From Hetaerina americana (taxonomy: Eukaryota > Arthropoda > Insecta > Odonata > Calopterygidae), in NCBI GenBank assembly GCA_022747635.1, contig JAKTNV010000064.1, forward strand, positions 1,121,450 through 1,185,449: a stretch of DNA of 64,000 nucleotides, written 5' to 3'. Positions within the stretch are counted from its first letter, which is position 1. Each line of letters starts with the position of its first letter. Positions 9,848-19,379 of this stretch are shown here, piece after piece. The translations under genes were made by a program, and so were the position numbers. The notes beneath the pieces were generated by a model. The model had not been told where the DNA came from. It saw only the letters and a list, made by a program, of their open reading frames with translations, and ran no database searches.

Positions 9848-10250
9848 AAGTTTGATATCCCACGCAGCTAAAGTTGTTCTAAGGATCATAAGCAAAAGGA
9901 TAGAGAGTAGGGCAAATGATTACGTATGGGATGATCAGTTTGGGTTTAGGAAGGGGATAGTTACGCGTGATGCCATTGCATTACTGAGATTATTAATCGA
10001 GAGGAATATAGAACCCAACCAGGAGGTATTTCCCTGTTTCGTAGATTCCGAAAAAGCGTTTTACAGAGTGAATTGGGAAAACTATTGAGTATATTATAGG
10101 AGGAAGAAAGTACTCAGAGATGAACAGAGATCTGATATAGAGTAGGATGCTGGATTTTGTGTTTTGCTAGGAGTCACAAAACGTTTTATTTAAATTAGTA
10201 GCTACGTCCATCGAAAAATCTACCTTAACCGGTAATTTACCTAATAATGA
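9848..10250 (+). pseudogene. RTE-like LINE RT, right part and 3' end
   Basis: The frame up to 10088 reads ISHAAKVVLRIISKRIESRA and DDQFGFRKG, then FPCFVDSEKAFYRVNWE, the RT region with its first catalytic Asp. After 10130 the element jumps to its 3' UTR: TTGTGTTTTGCTAGG and CTACCTTAACCGGTA match 39300-39390 (minus). The central RT box and the C-terminus are therefore deleted. Confidence 0.78.
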
Positions 10251-10261
10251 TCTCTTAGTAC

Positions 10262-10520
10262 TTTCTACCTCCCTTCTACATCTACATCAATATCCTGCAA
10301 GCCACCAAAATGGTGTGTGGCAGGGGGTGCAGCACCAGGCGGAAAGGGGAAGGGATGAGGGGGTTAGGGTTTTTCAAATAGATGTGGAAAGGTAAGGGGA
10401 ACCTGCAAAAAAATATATATACATAAATCGTATAACCCTGCGCAGTCGCTACCTTGTAGGTTAATACTTATTATGTCGAGCCGGCTCCTGGGGGATTTCA
10501 ATTACAAGAATTCTGTTCTC
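10262..10520 (-). repeat. CR1-like LINE 3' UTR and GATGTA tail
   Basis: 3' UTR of the CR1 copy that follows on the minus strand. Its terminus reads (minus strand) CCCCCTGCCACACACC, GGTGGCTTGCAGGATATTGA, then TGTAGATGTAGA. Confidence 0.8.
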
Positions 10521-11890
10521 TTATTGTTCTCGGAAAAAATGACCATTTAAACCTGTCTTGCAGTCAATCTCTCTAATCTTATATTCGTGATCCCTCCGCC
10601 CGTAATACGTTGGGGTTCGTATTATTTTCTTGATGTCATCAGAAAAGGGCCCATCTTTAAATGTTTTTAATAAGTTTAATCTATATTGTAAACGCCGCTG
10701 TGTAAGGGAATCCCAGCCTAAATTTTCTAGCAACGCGCTACTGCGTTGGTCATAACAATTTTTGACAAATCTAGCCCCCCTCCGCTGAACTCGATCCAAT
10801 TCCGAAATTAAATTTATCTCTAGAGGATCCCATATACTGGCAGCATACTCTAGGTGGGGCCTGACTAGGGCAATAAAACATCGTTCCTTCACTTTTTCGT
10901 CACATTTACCCAGCACTCTTTTCACAAATCTCAATTTTTTATTAGCACGACCGCATATTTCCCGTATGTGCTTTCCCCAGGACAGATCGTGAGTAATTGT
11001 TACACCCAAGTATTTAAAGGAATCTACCCTCGCGATTTCTGTTTGCTTCACTTTGTAACTAAATGGGGGGGGGTTTCTCTTTTCCCAAAAATATATTACT
11101 ACGCATTTTTTCAAATTTAATTCCAATTCCCATATATCGCACCAAGTCTGGATTGCTTTTTGGTCGTTGGCTAACGTGACTCTGTCTTCGCGACTTCGAA
11201 TGTCCCCATAAATCACCGCATCGTCAGCAAAAAGACGGAGCCTGCTATTAACCACGGCGCTGAGGTCATTTATGTAAATAAGAAACAAGAGGGGGCCTAT
11301 GACACTTCCCTGTGGTACACCCGACGTGACCTTAACAGTATCGGATGATACACCGTCCAGGACGACTGTTTGAACACGATTTTTTAAAAATTGTCTTATC
11401 CAGCATATAACACTCCCGTGTATTCCATAAGTTTCCAACTTCGCGAGTAACTTGCAATGAGGGACTTTATCGAGAGCTTTTTTAAAATCTAGAAATATCG
11501 CATCAACTGGAATATGACTTTCACCGGAATGCATTATATCATGAACAAAGAGTGCGAGTTGAGTTTCGCAGGATCTACCTTTACGGAACCCGTGTTGGTT
11601 TTTAATCAATAAATCTTGGCTATCGAGGTACCTCATTATGGAACTAACAATGATGTGCTCAAAAATCTTACAGGAGATGGAGGTGAGCGATATTGGCCTA
11701 TAATTACTGGGGTCCTCCCTGTCTCCACTTTTAAATATGGGTGTCACAGAAGCTATCTTCCAGCCGCTTGGCACGCTTTCTTCTGCTAATGATTTCTTAA
11801 ATATTATATTGGGATAAGGATCAATTTCAGACGACAGTTCTTTATACACGCCAGCCGGTATCTCATCAGGTCCCGGAGATTTGTTTGGGG
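10521..11890 (-). CDS. CR1-like LINE ORF2, reverse transcriptase and C-terminus
   Basis: A 442-residue open frame (11849-10521) carries the RT of a CR1-clade LINE, which copies element RNA at a nicked target. Boxes in order: TPIFKSGDR, NYRPISLTS, NQHGFRKGRSCETQ, AIFLDFKKALDKVPH (first Asp), TSGVPQGSVIGPLLFLIYIN, LFADDAVIYGD (catalytic DD), VDSFKYLGVTI. Then come RPHLEYAAS and RGARFVKNCYD of the post-RT region. Within the RT no stop is seen. A frameshift near 11890 separates it from the upstream endonuclease frame (12733-11804). The LDKV in the first catalytic block, where FDKV is usual, is a small oddity. Confidence 0.92.
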
Positions 11891-13505
11891 TCGATGTTTT
11901 TTAAGGAGTAACTCTATTCCGCGGGTGGAAAAGTCGATTGCATGCATTGGCTGCAGAAATGTTTTCGTAAGGTTCTCTGGTATATTCTGGGAGCATTTGT
12001 TGAAAACACTGTGGAAGAATGAGTTTAATATGTTGGCTTTATCTAAACTACTTGTTACTCTATCCCCTTTTTCGTTGTTCAATGAGTTTACGGTGGACTT
12101 TTTTCCCTGCACATCCCTGACGTAGGACCAAAACATCTTTGGTTTACCGTTTAAATGTTCACCTAATTTTTTCCTTTTGAATTCCGCTAGCGCCTTCCGG
12201 AAGGCCTTCTTGGCAGTGGACCTAGATGCTTTGTAATTCTGTATGGTTTCGTCGATTTTATCAGGGGAGGAATCTTTAACCGCGTTTTTCATTGTGGCAT
12301 GGCACGCCCTTTGCCGTCTTAGTGATTTCCGAACTTCAGAGTTGTACCAACGTGGTTCCTTATTCTCTCTTATATATTTACTAGGTATGAATCTCTGTAT
12401 TTCTGAACGTGTTATCGCAAGAAAATTATTCCAGGTATCCTCGACACTCCTAGTTTTGCTTAATTCGTCAAATCTAAGAAAGGAACAGTTTAACTCACAT
12501 TTCAAGCCATCATAGTCAGCTTTATTGAATAAATAAATTTTTCCCATAGGTTTGTTAACTTTTTCTACGCTTAGGGGAAATTTAGCGTTTACAGCCCGGT
12601 GATCACTGATTCCATCAATAACTCCTACATTTAAGACCCTTTCGGGTATATTAGTAGCTAATAGATCAAGAATGTTCTTTCCCCTTGTAGGTGAAGTGAC
12701 TAATTGATGTAGGGAATTTGAGGAGAACGTCAATAAGAGGGACTCGCATAAATCCTTGTCTTTACCTCCATTTATAAAACTGTTCGAATCCCAATCTACT
12801 GTGGGAACATTAAAATCGCCACCGATTATTAATCTATGCTCATTGTTGTGGGATGTAAAGCTTTTTATCTGCCTTTCTAGATCTAGTATTTAATTAACGC
12901 CAGCATGGAGTTGTCTATAATACGCACAGGCATATATTCTTTTCGCACTGGGTATTTTTATTTTACTGAGCAACAGACACTTTCTATAGAGTTATCAGGA
13001 AATAACTCAGCTCTACTGATGGTAGAGTTTTTAACCCCGATAAACACTCTTCCTCCGGCTCTATTCTATCTGTCGTTTCTATAACCTGCGAAGGACTTGG
13101 GAAATATTTCGCCGTCTGCGATATCATCTGTTAACCAACTTTCAGTTCCTATAATCATATCTGACTCTGTGCTATGAATGAGGTGGTGAAATTCCGGTAT
13201 CTTGTTTTTTAAACTTTGGCAGTTAACTACTACTACGGAAATTATTTCTTCGTCTAGAACCTTCTTTGTGTTCGTTGCGGTATGCTTTCTAGTGATACTA
13301 TTTATAAGTCTTTTGGGTGTCTTAATACACGATCGGTCCATATTCTGATAATTGATTCTTTCTTTTGTCTCATTAGCACTGTACGTACCTCGAGAAATTT
13401 CTTTAGGTAACCTAGTATTGTGAGACCCACTAATTAACCTATACTTTATAATATCGTTATCAGGGAAATTTATCTTTAAATTTTAATTTACTCCACTACC
13501 TAACC
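11804..13505 (-). pseudogene. CR1-like LINE ORF2, endonuclease and linker
   Basis: Upstream half of the same ORF2. The frame 13341-13066 has VVVNCQSLKNKIPEFHHLIH and IIGTESWL (endonuclease start). Around 12780-12830 the minus strand reads IIGGDFNVPTVDWDS. The frame 12733-11804 has SPTRGKNILDLLATNIPERV, ISDHRAV (endonuclease end) and a basic linker before the RT. A stop near 12893 and a frameshift near 11890 break the ORF. ORF2 probably starts close to 13505. Confidence 0.88.
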
Positions 13506-13534
13506 TACTCATTTGCCTAAAAAATATCTACAGT

Positions 13535-13722
13535 GCTCGAAGATCCTTTGAGCCACCCGAACCGACGCCTCAGGGGTGTAGTGGACTCCAGAGCGGTTCA
13601 AGGGAGCGTGACAAGACCCGAGCACCGGTCTCAAGTCCACAAACTCGGCCCCCATGTCCCGACAGAATTTCCACAGCCTTCCGTTGAGAAACTCAATACG
13701 ACTCCAAGCGTAAGCACCAGTT
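13535..13722 (-). pseudogene. CR1-like LINE ORF1, C-terminal end of SGNH esterase
   Basis: On the minus strand this reads EFVDLRPVLGSCHAPLNRSG, then GVHYTPEA, the C-terminal catalytic His block that also ends the esterase at 57220-58164. ORF1 is cut at 13722, where an RTE leader begins. This gives the ORF1-ORF2 order of the CR1 element. Confidence 0.8.
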
Positions 13723-13912
13723 ACCAGGACTCAAAATCTCTGTATAGTCCATCATTTAGATCTTGGGAATGATAATTGAGGTGGTTTCCCGTTGCCTTCT
13801 TCAATAGTGTTTTTAACGTGACACCATCAGTTACTGGTCGCCCCACTGGGGTCAGACGCCATTGCAGCCGCCTCACTAAGGAACAGACGCTGCGAGGACT
13901 ACCTTTCGTCTG
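13723..13912 (-). repeat. RTE-like LINE 5' leader, left half
   Basis: About 90% similar by eye to 1432-1620. It ends with TACCTTTCGTCTG (13900-13912), the target-site duplication of the PLE, and continues at 19033. Confidence 0.8.
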
Positions 13913-13954
13913 ATGAAGGATCTCAGGTTTTCCCGGCGTATGGTATTCAAGAAG

Positions 13955-14264
13955 GGGATCGAGATGGTGCGGGGGCTAGCGTACTGGCTTCCTACCCAGA
14001 GGGCCCGGGTTCAAATCCCGGCGGTGTTGAATATTTTTCAGAGGTATCTCGATCCCTACTTGAGGTGCTTTGTGGAGGGCACTTTGAGTCAGTACGCCGT
14101 CCGTCGGATGGGACGTTAAGCTGCGGACCCCTTGGCGCCTTTCGTAAAGAGTAGGCTAATGCCGACGCCGGGTTTCTCTCCACTCTTCATCCTTTCCTAT
14201 CCATCCCCTATGGCGCAAATGACCTCAGCTGTCGGTCGCCTCCCCTCAAAACTACTACTACTAC
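13955..14264 (+). mobile_element. tRNA-derived SINE, copy 1, 14-bp target duplication
   Basis: TGGTATTCAAGAAG is duplicated at 13941-13954 and 14265-14278. The head is tRNA-like, with an A-box-like TGGTGCGGGGGCTAGCG and a B box GGGTTCAAATCCCGG whose T-arm pairs perfectly (CCGGG/CCCGG). The body then runs through CTTTGTGGAGGGCACTTTGA and ends in (CTA)n. Two more copies lie at 28211-28522 (minus) and 63653-63960 (plus). It interrupts the left terminal repeat of the PLE. Confidence 0.9.
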
Positions 14265-14313
14265 TGGTATTCAAGAAGTTCTCTCGGATTTCCCACCGGG
14301 TCAGGTTGCAGTA

Positions 14314-14356
14314 CACCGACGTTTCGAAGGCTGACTCTGCCATCGTCTTCAGGGTA
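14314..14356 (-). ncRNA. Hammerhead-like motif in left PLE terminus (family 3)
   Basis: Inverted copy of the motif at 18933-18975. CTGAAGA lies at 14352-14346, the GAA-ACGT-C core matches, and the GAUGGC/GCCUUC stem II and GGTG stem I strand are retained. Its 5' stem I strand is TACC rather than CACC, giving one G-U pair. Confidence 0.58.
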
Positions 14357-14422
14357 ATGCTCAGATCATAAATTACCAGGGCTTTTATAAATCTGACCCG
14401 GTGGGAAACCCGAGAGAACTTC

Positions 14423-15268
14423 TTGAATACCATACGCTGGGAAAACTTGAGAGCCTTCATTACTCACCTCTACGGGGAGGAAATTCATCGCTGCGTTCGC
14501 CGCTTAGAGCAGCTAAGGGAGGACAGAGCCAAACTCCTTTGTTCCCTTGCCTTTCTCCTGAGGGGCAGGGACAAGGACGTTATTCCCAGATTCGTCAGCC
14601 TTCGACCCCCGGTGAATGGATCGGCAGCCAGACGCATCATGAGACGCACCAGCCTCGCATTATTGCGGGAACGGATACACCACCACAGGTTGGCCCTCGA
14701 TGACAACGGAAAACGCCTTCTGGAGTGCCACTTACGACTGGCAGCCCGCCTTTCCCCATTGTACTGGGAGTACTTCTATAGAGCCACTGCCGCGCAAGGG
14801 GAGATGCTACGTCGTAGGAACACACAGAGGCAAAAACAGAAGTACGAACGTTTGGACGTGAGAAAGGATACTATCTCCTCTCTCGACCGACAACGAGTCG
14901 TCATCAACCTGACCGACACGGAAATTGACGAACCTACTTCCATGGTCCTCTCCAAAGGATTGAATTTCGTCCCAACTCCAGGGTCCATCCCCTACCTTGA
15001 CATAGTAGGGAGTGTGGAGCAAGCCATCCGAAAACTCCCCCAGGAGGAAGCGGAAGAGGTTAGAGCTGAAGTCGCTATGGCCCTCAAAAGGGCCGTCCTG
15101 TCCAAACCCAACATCACGAGAGAAGAGAAACGCGCTCTACTTTCCTTGCGCAAGAATCCCGACATCACAGTCCTGAAGGCAGACAAGGGCAATACAACCG
15201 TATTGCTGAACACGATGGATTACCACCGGAAAGTCCAACAATTGCTCCAAGATCCAGCATATCGGACT
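14423..15268 (+). pseudogene. PLE ORF, N-terminal region and first RT block
   Basis: Open frame upstream of the RT core. The first about 230 residues are basic and helical (RRLEQLREDRAKLL, LLRERIHHHRLAL), as in PLE proteins. From about residue 235, EEKRALLSLRKNPDITVLKA, DKGNTTVLLN and YHRKVQQLLQDPAYR are the conserved N-terminal RT blocks of PLEs. The frame then runs without a stop into sequence from another element (15269 on). The PLE reading resumes at 16339 with RDPTDALVRKTTTLIKK. The ATG at 14423 lies in the terminal inverted repeat, so the true start is uncertain. Confidence 0.85.
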
Positions 15269-15624
15269 CAACGCCACTTCTATGGAATTTACATTGGGGG
15301 AGAATATTACGTCTGGAACCGTCTCCCGATGGGGCACGCCCTAGCACCTGCAATCATGCAGAGATGGGCGCGGGCGGTAGGCGAAGAAATCTATTTTAGA
15401 TTTCGGACCCAGATGATCGCCTACCTGGACGACTGGGTGTTTATAATTCCAGAAAACACCCCTGATTATATGCAAACTATTTTAGAATTTCTCAGAAATG
15501 AACTCGGAATTCGAGTAAATGAACCCAAGTGTATTTTGACCCCCACGCTGAGACTCAGGTATTTAGGAGTCCTTATTAACACCAGGGAAATGACCTTGCG
15601 CATTAAATTACCAACAGTGCATTA
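15269..15624 (+). pseudogene. Foreign RT palm fragment inside PLE (hepadnavirus-related or tyrosine-recombinase-element type)
   Basis: In frame with the PLE ORF. It reads YYVWNRLPMGHALAPAIMQR, then MIAYLDDWVFII (catalytic DD box), then LGIRVNEPKCILTPTLRLRY and LGVLIN. The first RT boxes are absent. This does not match PLE RTs, whose DD box here is FRYVDDTFIVW at 16919, nor LINE RTs. The order LPMG, YLDD, LGI..N..K, YLGV and then an RNase H fits RTs of hepadnavirus-related insect retroelements or DIRS/Ngaro-type elements. It is a 5'-truncated fragment, not a working enzyme. Confidence 0.7.
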
Positions 15625-15630
15625 AAACGA

Positions 15631-16248
15631 GTGGAATATATTATAAGTGTAGTGAAAAGGATCAGAGTTTGTGACATCCCGAAGGCGGCAGGCTATATTG
15701 CCTGGTGTGTTTACATCTTGCGCCTTCCGTACTTCTTGATCCAAGACACCTTTCGAAGGAGTACACGCTGGTTAAGTGAATTGTGGGACCATGGCATTTG
15801 GAGGAAGGAAAGGACATTCTCCCCGGCCAGCATCACCATCGAGGCCTACTCCGACGCCACGCCGTTCCAGGCGGCGTGGGTCATCCCCAGCACCCAGCAC
15901 ACCGAGATATGGACGTTTGGTGAAGAAAAACCAATCCTAGAGGCTGAGACATTGGCCGCACTGATGGCCGCACATCACGTGGCGTCTATATCACCACCAG
16001 ATACAAATGTTGTAGTGTATACTGATAATTTATCAACCATGTATTCCTCAAACAAAGGCAAAGGCCTTGTAATGTACGTTGCTGAGTTTAAGCAACTGTT
16101 TGTTAATTTAATAAAAGAACAGCTACACAATGTAGCCTGGAGGTACGTCCACACGCTGGATAATCCGGCCGACCGTCCGTCTCGGACCGTCCTACCTCCC
16201 TATGCCATGTCGGCCTACGATTCGCCAGCGTCCGGCCTTCCTCTATAG
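15631..16248 (+). pseudogene. RNase H-like domain of the foreign insert
   Basis: Frame of 205 codons directly after the RT fragment, separated by a stop at 15623-15625. A connection region (IAWCVYILRLPYFL) is followed by an RNase H fold: YSDATPFQAAW (first Asp), ILEAETLAAL (Glu), VVVYTDNLSTMY (second Asp) and YVHTLDNPADRPSR (last Asp). All four acidic positions are present. PLEs have no RNase H of this kind, so the domain is foreign. It probably belonged to one polyprotein with the RT fragment. The frame stops at 16246-16248. Confidence 0.75.
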
Positions 16249-16301
16249 GTGGGACGAGGCCTGAGGCGGCAGTCGTTCGAGAAAAATCCAAACTGTGTGG
16301 A

Positions 16302-16326
16302 CCTGCCTCCAGATCTCTGAGGCAGG
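16302..16326. repeat. 7-bp inverted repeat (hairpin) near right end of foreign insert
   Basis: CCTGCCT (16302-16308) pairs with AGGCAGG (16320-16326) around an 11-nt loop. It lies about 10 bp from the junction back into PLE sequence. Confidence 0.6.
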
Positions 16327-16338
16327 TGTGTTTACATC

Positions 16339-17182
16339 TTGCGTGACCCAACGGACGCATTAGTTAGGAAGACGACCACTTTGATCAAAAAATCATTGCC
16401 CGGCCCCGAGGCCAACAAAAACCTAGTGCCACAAGCGCCCGTCCCGCCGAGACTCTACGGACTGCCCAAGATCCACAAAGAAGGAGCACCCCTAAGACCA
16501 ATTGTGAGTGCCATAGGGGCACCAACATAATTTGGCAAAACACCTTACCGGGATCCTGGCGCCTTTTGTGGGATCATGCGAGCACCATATCAAGAACTCT
16601 GCAGAATTTGTCAAAACCCTACGGAATATTCGCTTGGACAACCGAGACATTTTAGCGAGCTTTGACGTCATATCGCTATTCACGAAGGTGCCGATCAAAG
16701 ACACTTTGCTACTTCTCCAAGCACGGTTCGATGAGAAGACCGTCGATCTCTTCCGCCACGTCCTCACCTCGACATATTTCCTCTACAATGGCAAATTTTA
16801 CGAGCAGGTGGAGGGAGTCCCCATGGGTTCTCCATTGTCACCGGCCATTGCGAACTTCTACATGGAGGACTTCGAAGAGAGAGCACTTGGAACAGCACCC
16901 TTAAGGCCAAAATACTTCTTCAGATATGTGGATGACACCTTCATCGTGTGGCCACACGGACCGGAAGCACTCACCGAATTCCTCGGCCATATGAATAGTG
17001 TCCACCCGAACATCCAGCTCACCATGGAGACTGAAAAGAATAAACGCCTGCCCTTCCTCGATATTCTGATCGAGAGGAAAAGAGACAGCAGCTTAGGCCA
17101 TCAAGTCTATCGGAAACCGACCCACACCGACCTATACCTGAACGGGAGAAGTCATCATCATCCCGCGAAAAGAGAGGAGTAA
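16339..17182 (+). pseudogene. PLE reverse transcriptase core (family 3)
   Basis: Frames 16339-16530 and 16532-17182 are separated by a one-base shift or stop at about 16530. Blocks: RLYGLPKIHKEGAPLRPIVS, LASFDVISLFTKVP (first Asp), GKFYEQVEGVPMGSPLSPAI, FRYVDDTFIVWPHG (catalytic DD), KRLPFLDI and VYRKPTHTDLYL. This is the full palm and thumb order of a Penelope-like RT, related to telomerase RT. The C-terminal frame breaks at about 17175, where HHHPAKREE ends it. Confidence 0.9.
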
Positions 17183-17600
17183 TTGCCACACTCGTGCACC
17201 GAGCCACTTCAGTTTCGGACCAAGAGCACCTGGAGGCGGAAATACAACACCCAAGGAAGACGTTCCAGCAGAATGAGTATGGGACCCGGGAAATCAACAT
17301 GGCCTTCACAAATCCTGAAAGTAGGAGAGAGGAGGCAGAAAAACCTGTTGCAAGAGCCTGCATCCGTTTGTCTCTACGATTTACAATAAAATCTCTAGGA
17401 TATTAAGGAAATACAAGGTGGAAACTATCCACAAACCGATAAGGAAGCTGAAATCAGTCCTTGACACGGCTAAAGACAAACGGGGATTGAAGACCTCAGG
17501 AGTGTACCGGATTCCTTGCGAGTGCGGCCAAGCATACATTGGGGAGACCGGCCGCACCATAGAAACACGCCTGAAGGAACACGACCAGATAGTCATTGGC
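17183..17600 (+). pseudogene. PLE linker and GIY-YIG endonuclease, truncated
   Basis: The frame 17194-17406 carries a basic linker. The frame 17418-17744 then has TSGVYRIPCECGQAYIGETG, then RTIETRLKEHDQ, the GIY (here GVY) and YIG blocks and the conserved Arg of this nuclease. Sequence after about 17600 no longer resembles the nuclease C-terminus, so the His/Glu region is lost. A CxC pair (CEC) sits between GVY and YIG, as usual in PLE nucleases. Confidence 0.85.
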
Positions 17601-17749
17601 ACCCTCGATGGCAAAGGGCGTGTTTATACCGTACCGGTGAGAAAAACTCACCCTTACCGGTCAATTTACATAAAAGATAAATGCATGGCATTTGAGGAAC
17701 ATGGCGGCTGTGTTTGTATATGTTTGCGAGAGAGAGAAACTTAAAAACT

Positions 17750-18916
17750 AACCTGGTTTTTCACCTCCTTCCCTAAAACTCTGGGACAGGTCCCTGACCC
17801 CGTCCCCCTCCGTCCCCTACCTTGGTGTCCATTTTGACAAGCACCTCTCTTTCAGGCTGCATGTGGCAACGGTAAGGGCGAGATGCAACCGACGCGCGAA
17901 CCTGCTACGCGCCGTCCGGGCTAACGGCCATGGCGTCTCCGAGGGATGCGGTGTCTTTCTATACAAAGCCTTTGTCAGGCCCGTCATGGAGTATGCCGCG
18001 CTCGCGGTTTTGCCCTTAAATAATAACATAGAGCGCTACGCATCATTTGAGCGCCGGGTGTTGAGACGGTTGCTTCTCCTCCCTGCCGATGCCCCGAGGG
18101 AGTACGTCTATGACCGTGCTAATATTGAGCCAATCGCTCACAGGTTGTGCCGTGCCCGCAGCATGACAGCAGCACGATGGGCTGACTACAACGAGGACCT
18201 TCTTACCACCATACTAGGACATATGGGCAGCCTGCTACGCCCTCGCCCCGTTGTGAAATTACAGTCACCAGCACGAGTCATCACCACCCTCTTCTCTTCC
18301 TACTACCCTGAAGTGGACCTGCCACCCCACCGAGTCCGCACTATTCTGCCACTCCCACCATGTCTGCAGCCGGATCCAGACCTGCCGCTATTTCGCCCGC
18401 CCCGCAGAAGAAAAGGGCGCACCGAACCAGTGACTGACCACACACAGTGAAGTGGCTAAAATGACTAAAGTGAAGTGCCTTTTAAAACATTTGTTATACA
18501 CTGTTATCCTTATGTTGTCACCGTATATCGTTTCTTTATTGTTGTTACCATTTGTTTAATTATAGTATTGTTGCTACTGTTGTCACCGTTACAGTTACGT
18601 TTGTTTCATTATTTATTGTTATCTATAAATTTGTTATTCTTGTCTTCTCCGGTGGCCTGGCGGAGGTTTTACGGGTTTCCCTCCGCCCATGGGTGAATGC
18701 CGGGCTGATACCGCTCCCGTAGAAAAGAAATCATAGGTTTTTCCGCAGCCGCTACCATCTGTAGCCTTTCAATATTTAATTTTTCCACCCCGAAGAGGAG
18801 TTTATTCTAAAACGGGGTTTCCGTATTGTTATGTTATGTTTCAATCATATATTTTATGCATTTCTTGTACGCTGTTTCTCTACGGAAATAAAGACCCATA
18901 AAACTAAACTAAACTA
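17750..18916 (+). mobile_element. Jockey-like LINE 3' fragment inserted in the PLE
   Basis: 5'-truncated. The frame 17863-18450 continues one starting before it: VPYLGVHFDKHLSFRLHV, then VFLYKAFVRPVMEYAALAVL and ERRVLRRLLLLP, the region after the RT catalytic box in Jockey-type LINEs. The frame ends in a proline-rich tail, followed by a 450-bp 3' UTR and an A-rich AAACTAAACTAAACTAA end at 18900-18917. PLE sequence resumes right after. CTAAC on both sides (17748-17752 and 18914-18918) may be a short target duplication. Confidence 0.78.
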
Positions 18917-18932
18917 ACTATGTTCTGAACTT

Positions 18933-18975
18933 CACCCTGAAGACGATGGCAGAGTCAGCCTTCGAAACGTCGGTG
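18933..18975 (+). ncRNA. Hammerhead-ribozyme-like motif, core intact (PLE family 3)
   Basis: CTGAAGA 18937-18943 fits the core CUGANGA. GAA is at 18964-18966, ACGT at 18967-18970, predicted cleavage base C18971. Stem I is CACC (18933-18936) with GGTG (18972-18975). Stem II is GATGGC (18945-18950) with GCCTTC (18958-18963), one U-U mismatch. One extra base (C18944) precedes stem II. ACGT is self-complementary and too short for an internal hairpin, so pairing between two motifs is likely. Confidence 0.65.
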
Positions 18976-19032
18976 TACTGCAACCTGACCCGGTGGGAAA
19001 CCCGAGAGAACTTCTTGAATACCTTTCGTCTG

Positions 19033-19166
19033 GCTCCTAACCTTCGACCTATCTGGCATGGGTGACCCTACCAGGAGCAATTATTATTACTCCCGCCAGC
19101 ACAGCTCTAGGGGTCATCGGAACGCACAAGCCCTTCCACCACGTCAAGGTTGTAGTCCGAGGAGGA
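19033..19166 (-). repeat. RTE-like LINE 5' leader, right half
   Basis: Continues the leader from 13912 across the PLE. GGCTCCTAACCTTCGACCTA to AAGGTTGTAGTCCG matches 1619-1743. It ends at the (TA)n tract. Confidence 0.8.
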
Positions 19167-19168
19167 TT

Positions 19169-19226
<58 letters not shown>

Positions 19227-19238
19227 TATATATATATA

Positions 19239-19289
<51 letters not shown>

Positions 19290-19290
19290 T
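19167..19290. repeat. (TA)n microsatellite
   Basis: About 120 bp of almost pure TA with a few interruptions (GACA, AATA). The ORF rich in Tyr and Ile over it is an artefact. Confidence 0.95.
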
Positions 19291-19379
19291 GTATACATAT
19301 CTTTATATATATTGCAGTTTTTGTTCACGTGTCCGTATCACGTTTCGTATCCGAGAGTTGTGTGTCAACCTCCCTTATG

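Larger units (their letters stand above)
13913..19019 (+). mobile_element. Composite Penelope-like element (PLE family 3), 13-bp target duplication
   Basis: TACCTTTCGTCTG flanks the element (13900-13912 and 19020-19032), and the RTE leader continues across it. Layout from the left: an inverted terminal segment (13913-13954, 14265-14460) holding a SINE; an ORF with N-terminal region and RT start (14423-15268); a foreign RT-RNase H segment (15269-16338); the PLE RT (16339-17182); a frameshifted GIY-YIG endonuclease (17183-17600); a Jockey-like insertion (about 17750-18916); and the terminal repeat with a hammerhead-like motif (18917-19019). Without the three insertions it would be roughly 2.6 kb. 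The inverted terminal repeats match TTCTTGAATACC at both ends. Confidence 0.88.

Noticed and set aside
15269..16338. Endogenous virus able to produce proteins
   Set aside because: The RT fragment lacks its N-terminal boxes, a stop separates RT and RNase H, and no capsid-like ORF is present. Only a broken fragment is supported.
19107..19328. Tyr/Ile-rich ORF
   Set aside because: Translation of a (TA)n microsatellite. The same applies at 35618-35827 and 46212-46499.
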